Of a stretch of 64,000 nt of DNA, positions 56,211-64,000 are shown one piece after another (position 1 is the first letter of the stretch; every line of letters starts with the position of its first letter). The stretch comes from Spartinivicinus ruber. Its GTDB lineage: Bacteria > Pseudomonadota > Gammaproteobacteria > Pseudomonadales > Zooshikellaceae. A program made the position numbers and the translations under genes. Below the pieces are notes generated by a model. The model saw only the letters and a list, made by a program, of their open reading frames with translations. It did not search any database and was not told the DNA's origin. The stretch lies in contig NZ_CP048878.1 of the NCBI RefSeq assembly GCF_011009015.1, forward strand, positions 4,556,354-4,620,353, in the 5' to 3' direction.

Positions 56211-56311
56211 TCCATATATCTCTATTTAGAAAGAGTAACAAATTTATTCAAGAATTAAGCGAAGTTACAACCGAAAAATGAACAAGTAATTTTTGCATAA
56301 TACTAAAAGCA

Positions 56312-56369
56312 ATCAACACTGCATGCTGCGTCTAGGCCCATAGAGGCGTAATTGACAGTATTGTTATGC
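56312..56369 (-). other. Weak attC-like site D
   Basis: On the minus strand GCATAACAATACTG, then nested arms ACGCCTCTA / TAGACGC, then CAGTGTTGATT. AAC and GTT ends and two paired arms are present, but the right box is a poorer match than in sites A-C. It lies between the small secreted-protein gene and the DUF1203 gene. Confidence 0.45.
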
Positions 56370-56483
56370 ATAAACAGTATTGTATAAGTTTGAATAATGT
56401 TGGCATCATATCACTGATCAATATTTAGGTTTTGTATGTTAGACATAATTCAACATATTTGTTTACATCTCACCTTTCAGCCC

Positions 56484-56514
56484 GCTATGTACTTCAACAC
56501 CCTAGCTAACTAAG
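56484..56514 (+). repeat. 31-base dispersed repeat, copy 2
   Basis: GCTATGTACTTCAACACC followed by CTAGCTAACTAAG; 29 of 31 positions match the inverted copy at 41829-41859. Confidence 0.7.
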
Positions 56515-56528
56515 TTTATATCAGCTTT

Positions 56529-56945
56529 TTAGTTACTGTTGTTTTCAATTAATAATTGTCCATTACCATAGGATACTATTTTATAGCCAGTCAATTCAGG
56601 TCTTTGACGAACAATAATAATATTACCTCTGATTAAATTAATAAGTATTACACCCAAAGCCTTTTGATCTATGGAGTTAGGAGATAAATACACCTCAGCA
56701 GCACATAGGCTTGCTGAGTTTGAAACCGTATTTGAAATACCTTCATTACACATTTCAATTAAACTAGACCACAGCATACTACTTTCCATTTCAGCAGGGG
56801 TTATATTACCTGTGAAATAGCCATGAACTTGAATATCCACACCTTCGTCTGAGTCGTTAAATATCTCAAGTTCAGTATGAGTTGCAAACGACTGAATTGG
56901 TAAGATCATTGAAATAGCTATGGTAAGGTATTTAAGTATTTTCAT
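56529..56945 (-). CDS. Small secreted protein
   Basis: 138 residues from the ATG at 56945 (GGAAGA upstream). MKILKYLTIAISMILPIQSFA is a Sec signal peptide ending at SFA-T. The mature part has two Cys (MCNEG, SLCAAEV) that could form a disulfide. No family was recognised. Confidence 0.62.
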   Translation of the reverse strand: MKILKYLTIAISMILPIQSFATHTELEIFNDSDEGVDIQVHGYFTGNITPAEMESSMLWSSLIEMCNEGISNTVSNSASLCAAEVYLSPNSIDQKALGVILINLIRGNIIIVRQRPELTGYKIVSYGNGQLLIENNSN

Positions 56946-57373
56946 TATTCTTCCATGATTCGAGTGATTAAGCACTAGCATCCATTTTAGATTAAACGTC
57001 AACAAACTTAAGACGTCGTCGATATTATCAAAGAGTATCTTCCCAGTGAAGATATTTAGAAGAATTAAATACTTTTACTTATAGCTTTATAATAACGGTG
57101 TGCAAGGGAGATATGGAAGGGTTAAAGATTTTTTACTCAAACCACATTTATTCAGCAGTACCGTACATTTCTTATTGAAAAAGATAGTAATATTAATTTA
57201 TCCAAGCTAGAAAATTCAAAAAATGTCGATTACTAGTATTAGGTATTACCATTATGCTTTGCTTTGCCTATAGTTGTGTCTATTACAATTGTATTTATAG
57301 CAACAGTAAGCCTCTAGATGAAGTTAATGAATTATTAGGATAACTCTATGAGAGTATGCGTGTAATTTATTAA
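56946..57373. other. Gene-free region
   Basis: About 430 AT-rich bases with short stop-broken frames only. No repeat or hairpin stood out. Confidence 0.35.
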
Positions 57374-57736
57374 TTAAATTGCATTTCCTACAAATCTATA
57401 AATAAATTTCTTTGCAAGTGGCTGTATTCGTTTAAATTGCAGCCCAACATGATAATCGTTTTTCCTAGCAATCACATGCCTTACCTCAGCTATAGCATAA
57501 ATTATTAGCTGGTTATTTAAATGATGAGCCTTAATCATGATTGATAATTTTTGCTTAACTTGAAAACTGACTGGGGTTGCTATCATTACTCCTTGTATAG
57601 AAATATTAACAGCTACAGCAGAAATAGCTTCTTCGTTATGATCAGTTCCTTTGATAGCTGCTTGCCAGTTAACCTCTTTACGAGGATAGGCACGTTGTTC
57701 CTGCGGTATTGGTACATCAATCAATTTATCTGTCAT
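57374..57736 (-). CDS. PilZ-domain protein
   Basis: 120 residues from the ATG at 57736. Basic motif EQRAYPRKEV and N-x-S-x-x-G (NISIQGVMI) are the c-di-GMP contacts. The following strands (QKLSIMIKAHHLNNQLIIYAIAEVRHV, YHVGLQFKRI) complete the barrel. It is a small receptor of unknown target, distinct from the PilZ protein at 34.1 kb. Confidence 0.82.
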   Translation of the reverse strand: MTDKLIDVPIPQEQRAYPRKEVNWQAAIKGTDHNEEAISAVAVNISIQGVMIATPVSFQVKQKLSIMIKAHHLNNQLIIYAIAEVRHVIARKNDYHVGLQFKRIQPLAKKFIYRFVGNAI

Positions 57737-58060
57737 ACTCAACTACTACACACTAAAGACAAGCTACCTATACTCTTCGCGAATGATTTTTAGGGTTTGT
57801 TGTCATCGCTGATCACCAGGTTGGTGGTAATATGCAGTTTATATAGGATCAATTAACTGCATTCACCCAAATCAATTAACTCATAGAGCTTAGTCACTTG
57901 ACGGCCGCTCCTAGATAGCATTCGCTTTGACGATACTGTATATTTTTTAATATACATCCTTTGCAAAGTCTACTCAATGTGAGTATCGTTAACAAAAAAA
58001 CATAATAGGCATATGCAAAATAAAAAGGCTAATAATATTAAGCGAGAAGTTATATTTTTT
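57737..58060. other. Gene-free region
   Basis: About 320 bases between two minus-strand genes. No supported feature. Confidence 0.3.
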
Positions 58061-58300
58061 TTATAACTGAGTGATTGAGGAGCCTTCCACCAGCTTATTA
58101 CCATTGCTGACATCACTACCTGTAATAGCCACAGGCCGATCATCTATTTTGATAAAAGGGTGCCCTGTTATAATAACACTTCCATCACTCAGTTTATCGC
58201 CAACCCGCGCAACTGGCTTACCACTTTCCCTATGATTTGGGCTACCTTCAACAATTACATTCCCCCTCGTATCTTTATCACCAACAAGCGCCCATTTCAT
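58061..58300 (-). CDS. Short PAAR-like protein
   Basis: 79 residues with PAAR-type repeats: VARVGDKLSDGSVIITGHPFIKIDDRPVAITGS. PAAR proteins sharpen the tip of type VI or related contractile spikes. The length is at the lower limit and no effector extension is present. No T6SS structural genes are in the window. AAGGTG precedes the ATG. Confidence 0.78.
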   Translation of the reverse strand: MKWALVGDKDTRGNVIVEGSPNHRESGKPVARVGDKLSDGSVIITGHPFIKIDDRPVAITGSDVSNGNKLVEGSSITQL

Positions 58301-58552
58301 TTTATTACACCTTTTTTACTGCTTTACTACTAAGTTTTATATACTAACTATAAATATGTCACTCCCAATAATATAGATTTTTCCTTAGTTATAAGCGTAG
58401 CTGGATTATATAAAGCTTGTGGATAGCACATCAGTATTATTACTTTTTTATTTTTCATTACGCCTTAATTTTTATTAATACAACGTTATCACCCAGAGCA
58501 AGTGAGTTTTGTTTTTTTATCGGAAAGACGACACTATACAGCTACAAAAAAG

Positions 58553-58577
58553 AAAGGGTAACTTAACGTTACCCTTT
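58553..58577 (-). terminator. Terminator of the DUF465 gene
   Basis: AAAGGGTAAC and GTTACCCTTT pair perfectly around TTAAC; on the minus strand CTTTTTT follows. Confidence 0.88.
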
Positions 58578-58588
58578 CACTTGACTCA

Positions 58589-58825
58589 CTAATGAACAAG
58601 CATAGCGTAAATTTGATCCTTCAATTTAACTCGTCGCTTTTTCAATGAGAGATAATTTTCGTCACTTGTCGGAATATCTCTCATCGTTAAGCCACATAGC
58701 TGGTGATCAAGCATGTGATATTCAGCTGCCATTTTGGCGAAGGTGGGGTTTTCATGTTTTAGTTTATTAATTTGCTCCCGACACTGGGGGAACTCATCGA
58801 CTAGGCTGTGTTTATGCCTTAACAT
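58589..58825 (-). CDS. DUF465/YdcH-like protein
   Basis: 78 residues: HSLVDEFPQCREQINKLKHENPTFAKMAAEYHMLDHQL followed by LKKRRVKLKDQIYAML, the two-helix hairpin pattern of the YdcH family, whose role is unknown. GGGAGG lies before the ATG and a terminator after the stop. Confidence 0.88.
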   Translation of the reverse strand: MLRHKHSLVDEFPQCREQINKLKHENPTFAKMAAEYHMLDHQLCGLTMRDIPTSDENYLSLKKRRVKLKDQIYAMLVH

Positions 58826-59161
58826 TGTTTTCCTCCCTATTACTCATTAATAAGTTTAGTAATCTGTTGTTTAGCTCGCCAGCTAATTTTTCAGCTACGT
58901 TAACTCCCGCAAACAAACGATTCTGTTTGCAGTATCACACAGCACTTATTTTTATTAGCAAACCATAAAGCTATGAATAACGGAAATAACCAAACAAGTT
59001 ATTGATGCTGGTCAACTTCAAGTAAAGGCACCTATTAGTTCTTGTTTTTTCCATCAAACTATGCTCTGATTAAAGGAAGCACGTGATAAAGCTCTGCTTA
59101 AATATACGTCACTCGCTTGATGTGTGACTGACGAGACACTTAATTGATGAGTTTGCTTGTA
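58826..59161. other. Upstream region of the ilv operon
   Basis: About 335 bases without a coding frame. The promoter of the ilvL leader should be here; I could not place -35/-10 boxes with confidence. Confidence 0.4.
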
Positions 59162-59248
59162 ATGAATGCCCTGTTAGCTGCTAAAACTATTATCGTGAAG
59201 ATACTCGTGATGATTATTATTCATCAGCGAGGGGGTTCACGTGGCTAA
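59162..59248 (+). CDS. ilvL: ilv operon leader peptide
   Basis: 28 codons. Residues 4-20 are packed with Leu, Ile and Val (LL, TIIV, ILVMIII), 10 of those 17 positions, the products of the pathway. This is the arrangement of IlvL leader peptides. The end of the frame (codons 23-25, RGG) overlaps the strand that can form an antiterminator. It sits 88 bases before ilvG. Confidence 0.85.
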   Translation: MNALLAAKTIIVKILVMIIIHQRGGSRG

Positions 59249-59309
59249 CCACTAAATAAGCTACCAGATACCAAAACCCCCGACTTGCAAGAGCCGGGGG
59301 TTTTTTTTT
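59231..59309 (+). promoter_or_regulatory. Transcription attenuator of ilvGM
   Basis: GGGGGTT at 59231-59237 can pair with AACCCCC at 59275-59281 (antiterminator). The same C-run plus G (59277-59282) can instead pair with CGGGGG at 59295-59300, followed by nine T (59301-59309), a strong terminator. A ribosome stalled at Ile/Val/Leu codons leaves the first strand free; a ribosome finishing ilvL covers it. Supply of branched-chain aminoacyl-tRNA should therefore set read-through. Confidence 0.85.
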
Positions 59310-59336
59310 GCAACAACAATGATGTGAACAGACTCT

Positions 59337-60998
59337 ATGAATGGCGCACAGCATATTATTAAAGCCCTTGAAACTGCAGGAATCAGTACCATTTTTGGCT
59401 ATCCGGGTGGTGCAATCATGCCTGTCTATGATGCGCTTTATGATAGCAAGCTCAACCATGTTCTTTGCCGTCACGAACAAGGTGCCGCTCTTGCTGCCGA
59501 TGGATATGCCAGAAGCACTGGTAATTTAGGGGTTTGTTTAGCCACCTCTGGCCCAGGCGCCACCAACCTACTCACAGGCATTGCCAATGCACATTTGGAC
59601 TCTATCCCCATGCTGGCCATTACAGGCCAAGTTGCCAGCCCCTTGATTGGAACGGATGCCTTTCAAGAAGTCGATATTTTAGGCATGGCCTTGCCTGTGG
59701 TTAAACACAGCTTTCAAGTGCGCACTCCATGCGAATTACCCAGAATGCTGCAAGAAGCCATGCAGATTGCCCTATCTGGGCGACCTGGTCCTGTATTAAT
59801 CGACGTACCAAAAGACATTCAATTGGCAAAAATACCCCCACTGGTTGGCTTTCCCTCACTAGACAACAGTTTGCCTACAGCAGGAACCGGCACCATAGAA
59901 GAAGCCAATCAACTGATTCTACAGGCAAAACGACCTGTGCTTTATAGTGGTGGTGGTATTATGTTGGGCAACGCCGTTGCAGCATTAAGAGACTATGCAT
60001 GCCACTCAGGAATACCCTCAGTCACTACCTTGAAAGGCATTGGCAATCATCTACCAGATGATCCTTATTATCTGGGTATGTTAGGCATGCATGGCACCAA
60101 AGCAGCCAATTTAGCCGTACAACAGTGTGATTTACTGATTTGTATTGGTGCCCGCTTTGATGACCGAGTAACAGGTAAGCTGGACAGCTTTGCAGAAAAT
60201 GCAAAAATCATTCACCTAGATATCGATGCAGCTGAATTTGGTAAGCTCAAAACACCCGATGTAATTATCCATGGCGAACTCAATTACAGCTTAAGTCAAT
60301 TAGCCTACTCTGCTAACATTGCTCAGTGGCAACAACAGTGCACTCAACTAAAAAGCCAATATGCTTTCACCTATCCAGAAAATCCCCCTTCGATTTATGC
60401 TCCCCAGTTAATTCATCGATTAGCACAACTATCTCCAGAAGAAACCATTATCAGTTGTGATGTTGGTCAGCACCAAATGTGGGTAGCACAGCATTACCAG
60501 TTTACTCATCCGCGCCACCATCTCAGCAGTAGTGGCCTCGGTACCATGGGATATGGTTTGCCAGCAGCGATTGGCGCCCAATTTGCTAACCCCAGTGCGC
60601 AAGTTATCAATATTTCTGGAGATGGCTCTTTCATGATGAATATCCAAGAGCTGGCAACCATTATTCGTTACCAACTCCCCATTAAAATTATCATTATCGA
60701 TAACCAGCGGCTTGGCATGGTTAGGCAATGGCAAACCCTGTTTTTTACTGAACGATACAGCGAAGTTGATTTATCAGATAACCCTGATTTTGTAAAAGTA
60801 GCCCAAGCATTTGGTTTAACAGCTCAATGTATTACCCAAACATCTGAAGTAGAGCCCGCTTTGCAAGCTTTTCTCAAGGCAACCAAGCCTTTTCTTTTGC
60901 ATGTATGCATCAACCCCAAGGACAACGTATGGCCACTGGTTCCACCGGGTGTACCTAACGATAATATGCTGGAGTGTACAAACAATGAATTACTATGA
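59337..60998 (+). CDS. ilvG: Acetolactate synthase II large subunit
   Basis: 553 residues. It has the ThDP-activating Glu47 in CRHEQGAALAADGYAR, the FAD-region SGPGATN and AITGQV blocks, and the ThDP/Mg motif GDGSFMMN with DNQ about 27 residues later. It condenses two pyruvates, or pyruvate and 2-ketobutyrate, in Val/Leu/Ile synthesis. Pairing with an IlvM-type subunit marks it as isozyme II, which in E. coli is valine-insensitive. Expression is governed by the upstream attenuator. Confidence 0.94.
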   Translation: MNGAQHIIKALETAGISTIFGYPGGAIMPVYDALYDSKLNHVLCRHEQGAALAADGYARSTGNLGVCLATSGPGATNLLTGIANAHLDSIPMLAITGQVASPLIGTDAFQEVDILGMALPVVKHSFQVRTPCELPRMLQEAMQIALSGRPGPVLIDVPKDIQLAKIPPLVGFPSLDNSLPTAGTGTIEEANQLILQAKRPVLYSGGGIMLGNAVAALRDYACHSGIPSVTTLKGIGNHLPDDPYYLGMLGMHGTKAANLAVQQCDLLICIGARFDDRVTGKLDSFAENAKIIHLDIDAAEFGKLKTPDVIIHGELNYSLSQLAYSANIAQWQQQCTQLKSQYAFTYPENPPSIYAPQLIHRLAQLSPEETIISCDVGQHQMWVAQHYQFTHPRHHLSSSGLGTMGYGLPAAIGAQFANPSAQVINISGDGSFMMNIQELATIIRYQLPIKIIIIDNQRLGMVRQWQTLFFTERYSEVDLSDNPDFVKVAQAFGLTAQCITQTSEVEPALQAFLKATKPFLLHVCINPKDNVWPLVPPGVPNDNMLECTNNELL

Positions 60999-61242
60999 AT
61001 TGCAATTGGTCGCTCGTAACACCCCTGGTTGCTTAGAACGAATTTTAAATACCAGTCGGGTTCGCGGCTTTGAAATAAAACACTTCAACGCAAAACTAAA
61101 TAAGAAACAGGATTATTTTAAAATCGATTTAGCTGTAGCCAGTAACCGAAGTCAACAGCATCTAGTGATGCAATTAGCCAAGCAATATGACATTCGCGAA
61201 CTAACTCCAGCAAAACGAAAACTTGCTGTTGTAGAAGCATGA
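60985..61242 (+). CDS. ilvM: Acetolactate synthase II small subunit
   Basis: 85 residues, one ACT domain (YYELQLVARNTPGCLERILNTSRVRGFEIKHF). The ATG at 60985 overlaps the last 14 bases of ilvG, so translation is coupled. A longer reading from 60901 is inside ilvG and is not used. The length equals known IlvM proteins. Confidence 0.9.
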   Translation: MNYYELQLVARNTPGCLERILNTSRVRGFEIKHFNAKLNKKQDYFKIDLAVASNRSQQHLVMQLAKQYDIRELTPAKRKLAVVEA

Positions 61243-61259
61243 TAAAGGTTGATTATCAA

Positions 61260-61282
61260 GGAGGTAGCAGAATACTATCTCC
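61260..61282. terminator. Weak hairpin between convergent ilvM and GGDEF genes
   Basis: GGAGGTAG and CTATCTCC pair with one G-T around a 7-base loop. There is no T-tract. Confidence 0.35.
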
Positions 61283-61300
61283 TATAGGACTTACTAGTTT

Positions 61301-62551
61301 TCAATCTTTTATCACTACGTTTCTGCCAGCTTGCTTTGCCTGATATAAGCATTGGTCCGCCTTGGCCAACATATCGCTGAGCGAGTTATATAAGTTATCA
61401 GTTACACCTATACTAAACGTAATGCTTAGAACATTATCTCTCACTATTAAGGACTGTTCTGCAATAAGGTTTCGAAAACTATCCAGTAATTGCTTACTTT
61501 TTTCTGCATTAAGCCCATTAAATAAAATGCAAAACTCTTCGCCACCCACCCTAGCAACAGTAAAACGAGCGAATTTTTGCATTAATACATCAGCCACTTT
61601 AGTTAACACATAGTCGCCAGCTTCATGGCCATAACTATCATTAATCTTTTTAAAATAATCGATATCTAACATGGCCAAGCTAAGTTGTTTATTATTTTCC
61701 AGGGCATTTCCATATACTTTCTCAGCCATCTGAAAAAAATAACGCCTGTTGAATAACCCCGTTAGATAATCACGATTTGCAGCATCCTTAACAGCTTCAA
61801 ATAGTTCCATTTCCTCTAAGTTATGCATTAATCTACAGTGCAGCTCTTCATGATAAAAAGGCTTACGTAAAAAATCATCAGCTCCATTTTTAATAAACTT
61901 GGCAGATAACGCCCCACCCCCTTCAGCAGACAAACCAATAATAATTAAGTTCTTATTATGCTGTTTATGCCGAATATGTTTTACCAACTCATACCCATTC
62001 ATATTTGGCATATTGTAATCAACGATCATCAACCGAATATCAGGCTGTTGCTGCAACACATTCAACGCATCAACGCCATCTTCCGCTTCCAGAACTTGAT
62101 ATAAATGTTGTTTCAGTGTTTTTCTGATAAACGCACGAGAGGATTTAGAGTCATCAACCACCAGCACTTTAATAAACTGATTTTTTTGCAACCGTTCGAT
62201 TAATTTAATGACATATTCATAAGAATAACGGCTTTCTTTAACCACATAATCAACGACACCTTTATCTAACAGTGCCTCCCGTTTTTCATCATTATATGAG
62301 CTTGAGAGTACAATACAGGGGATATTTGCATGCAGTATTCTATCAACCACTTCACCATTAGGCGCATCCGGTAAGTTTAAATCAGCTACTGCTACCAAAT
62401 AAGTCTTTTCAGCATTGTTCAAATATCTCTCTGCCTCATTCAAGTTTGCAGCAAATGAAGGGGATAAGTCTTTTCTTGCCTCAAATAGGTGTTTAAGCAC
62501 CTTCCAAACCATGGGGCTATCTTCAACAATTAATACAGAACTCCCCTTCAT
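61301..62551 (-). CDS. Diguanylate cyclase with two receiver domains
   Basis: 416 residues from the ATG at 62551 (MKGSSVLIVEDSP); 62587 would add 12. Receiver 1 has EDSP and the Asp in VAVADLNLPD. Receiver 2 has VVDDSKSSRAF, the Asp in MIVDYNMPNMNG and KPF. The C-terminal GGDEF domain has DYLTGLFNRRYF, LDIDYFKKIND and the active-site GGEEF. No RxxD inhibitory site is visible five residues before GGEEF. It should make c-di-GMP under phosphorelay control, feeding receptors such as the two PilZ proteins here. Confidence 0.9.
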   Translation of the reverse strand: MKGSSVLIVEDSPMVWKVLKHLFEARKDLSPSFAANLNEAERYLNNAEKTYLVAVADLNLPDAPNGEVVDRILHANIPCIVLSSSYNDEKREALLDKGVVDYVVKESRYSYEYVIKLIERLQKNQFIKVLVVDDSKSSRAFIRKTLKQHLYQVLEAEDGVDALNVLQQQPDIRLMIVDYNMPNMNGYELVKHIRHKQHNKNLIIIGLSAEGGGALSAKFIKNGADDFLRKPFYHEELHCRLMHNLEEMELFEAVKDAANRDYLTGLFNRRYFFQMAEKVYGNALENNKQLSLAMLDIDYFKKINDSYGHEAGDYVLTKVADVLMQKFARFTVARVGGEEFCILFNGLNAEKSKQLLDSFRNLIAEQSLIVRDNVLSITFSIGVTDNLYNSLSDMLAKADQCLYQAKQAGRNVVIKD

Positions 62552-62698
62552 ACAAGGTTTCCACTTATTTATAGGAGACTTTCGCAAAGCTATTGCAACA
62601 GCCTCATAGGATGCAATAGTGCAGCACTACAGCTGTAAGTGAACTGTCATTTCAGCTTAATAGTAGAGTATAGCAGCGCAAACTTGCTGCAATATTGT

Positions 62699-63781
62699 TT
62701 AAGCTTTACCAGTTGCGCGCATCCAGGCTTTTCGAGACAGGTGATGTAGCAATAGTAGCGGTGGCATTTTTAACCAGTGGGAACGTAAATAAAGTAATTG
62801 GCAGGCCAGTTTTTTTTGTAACCGTGCTTGCCCCCTTGCTAAAGGTAATATCGCTTCAGGCATTGCCCAATATTTCATCCGTTGAATAGGAGTTGGCTGT
62901 CTAGACAACTCTGCAAGCAATTTCTCATTGACTGAGGTTGCAAAAAACTGCTGTAACAACCACAAAATATCAACCAGAGGGGATGTAACACCGAGTTTCA
63001 CTGCACGTTCTTGAAGCTGCAGCCAAAAGTCAGCCACATGTTGCTCCCCATATTTAAGCAATTGATCTATATCGTATAAATCTCTAATTCGGTTATGATA
63101 ATCCGCGTCATAACCTAAATGGACCACAGCGTGTAACACCATGTCAGGAAAACACAAGGTATTTAGCCCTGGCTCAGTCAGAGGTACAGCCGCATTTAAT
63201 AATAAAGAAGGATCTGGGTTTAAACGACTGGTGCGGGGTAAAATCCGGTGGTGAATATCTACATCATACAACCGTTCGCGATGACGATAAGGAGGTAACT
63301 CATGCATCCACTGACGGTAGTAGGCTTTATCATATTCATTTTGTTTTGCACAAGCCCAACCGTTATCGACTAGTAAAGATTCAATCGTAGGTAAATCCTC
63401 CTCAGCAAATAATAAGTCAACATCCGCTAACAATCGTCCTTCACTAACCGGAATATTATGAAATAAATAAGCCGCTCCTTTTAGTAAAGTTATTTGATAG
63501 CCGGCAGGGTACAGTATCCGCCTGAGTCTATTGATTTCCCAGCGAGCATTACGTTGTAAATATTTTGCAAACTGCAAAGCATCCTGGCATTGACCTTGTA
63601 CCTGCTCAGGTAACTGATCCCAAACCTGTTGCTGCTGAAAACAGTTAGTCAGTGTGGCTAACATGCCAGCCTGTTTAGCCTGAAAAAGCAGGATGTTCCA
63701 TTGCGCTACAGAAAACGGAACCACACTTGATGGTTCTTTAATGGCGTTCAGTAAATAATGATGTTCAGCCCGCTGTTTCAT
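62699..63781 (-). CDS. Nucleotidyltransferase family protein (NTP_transf_5 type)
   Basis: 360 residues from the ATG at 63781 (MKQRAEHHY); earlier ATGs at 63832 and 63874 would overlap the preceding gene more. The core has LLKGAAYLF, GRLLADVDLLF (the paired Asp of the nucleotidyltransferase fold), YDVDIHHRI and VVHLGYDADYHNRIRDLYDIDQLL. These proteins often accompany HprK-like kinases and exported-polysaccharide or exosortase-type loci. The target is unknown. Confidence 0.82.
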   Translation of the reverse strand: MKQRAEHHYLLNAIKEPSSVVPFSVAQWNILLFQAKQAGMLATLTNCFQQQQVWDQLPEQVQGQCQDALQFAKYLQRNARWEINRLRRILYPAGYQITLLKGAAYLFHNIPVSEGRLLADVDLLFAEEDLPTIESLLVDNGWACAKQNEYDKAYYRQWMHELPPYRHRERLYDVDIHHRILPRTSRLNPDPSLLLNAAVPLTEPGLNTLCFPDMVLHAVVHLGYDADYHNRIRDLYDIDQLLKYGEQHVADFWLQLQERAVKLGVTSPLVDILWLLQQFFATSVNEKLLAELSRQPTPIQRMKYWAMPEAILPLARGQARLQKKLACQLLYLRSHWLKMPPLLLLHHLSRKAWMRATGKA

Positions 63782-64000
63782 TAACCACTCTACTAATACT
63801 CTTGGCTGATTGGGAAGCAGGCTGCTGTTCATACAGGCTAAGCAATAATGGAATAACCGCCCGTAAATTATCAAAGTTCAATTCATAGCAGCTGCATTGA
63901 TCAACTAATTGGCGTGCAGCCTGAAACCCTGAGACACCCAATAATTTGTAATTGAATGCATTATTTGCCAGTCTCAATAATGCTTGAGACTTTTCTACTA
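63765..64000 (-). CDS. Partial gene, possible C terminus of an HprK-related kinase
   Basis: The frame is open through the right edge. It contains SGFQAARQLVDQCSCYELNFDNLRAVIPLLLSLYEQQ, whose CYEL-x-F-D-x-L pattern recalls the end of HprK-related kinase A proteins. Those proteins are often encoded just before such nucleotidyltransferases. It overlaps the next gene start by 17 bases. Only about 78 residues are visible, so the identity is tentative. Confidence 0.45.
   Translation of the reverse strand, partial: VEKSQALLRLANNAFNYKLLGVSGFQAARQLVDQCSCYELNFDNLRAVIPLLLSLYEQQPASQSAKSISRVVNETAG

Noticed and set aside
59217-59480. An 87-codon frame on the minus strand across the ilv attenuator and ilvG start
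   Set aside because: It runs antisense through the terminator stem and the well-supported ilvG, has no family pattern and is a shadow.
1-64000. CRISPR array, rRNA or complete tRNA genes
   Set aside because: No regularly spaced repeat series, no rRNA signature and no cloverleaf were found on either strand.

Overview
The window reads as a chromosomal segment of an AT-rich, probably marine gammaproteobacterium. Support comes from PpnN and AlaE homologues, class II DAHP synthase, PutA/PutP, a V-type-like chemotaxis gene order, PilZ and GGDEF proteins, and an ilvL-ilvG-ilvM attenuated operon. An Oceanospirillales/Zooshikella-like host would fit, but that is inference; no rRNA or tRNA gene is visible to test it.

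Layout. 0-4.7 kb: a glycerophosphodiesterase, riboflavin synthase, PpnN and a membrane-anchored coiled-coil protein. 4.8-10.4 kb: a peptide ABC transporter operon on the minus strand (fused double ATPase, binding protein, two permeases), with hairpins between cistrons and a clear terminator. 11-15.3 kb: alanine exporter AlaE, a chemoreceptor, the RNA cyclic phosphodiesterase ThpR and small proteins. 15.3-21.8 kb: a chemotaxis cluster (STAS, cheY, cheA, two cheW, cheD, cheB) that looks decayed. cheA has a stop before His48, cheY has a -1 frameshift, one cheW has an early stop, and no mcp or cheR is present. 22-39 kb: a DUF748 envelope protein, a ThiD-like kinase, TetR, putP/putA with an AraC regulator, PilZ, MsrC, class II DAHP synthase, small hypotheticals and a frameshifted binding protein.

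39.8-56.5 kb is an accessory region. It holds two identical IS1595-type insertion sequences in opposite orientation, each with its own 8-bp target duplication. A secreted two-gene RHS locus carries an unfamiliar Cys-containing C-terminal tip and is followed by a candidate membrane immunity protein. On the minus strand there is an array of gene cassettes separated by attC-like sites, with no integrase in the window. One cassette, bounded by attC sites on both sides, encodes a response regulator and a histidine kinase with a four-cysteine N-terminal region. The regulator gene has been split twice, by an IS3-type element (4-bp duplication) and by the second IS1595 copy (8-bp duplication). Removing both elements restores one uninterrupted receiver-domain frame of about 219 codons. 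Fragments of phage tail genes lie beside the array.

56.5-64 kb returns to core-like genes: a small secreted protein, PilZ, a PAAR-like protein, a DUF465/YdcH-like protein, the ilvL leader with attenuator, ilvG and ilvM, a two-receiver GGDEF protein, and a nucleotidyltransferase preceded by a partial gene cut by the window edge.
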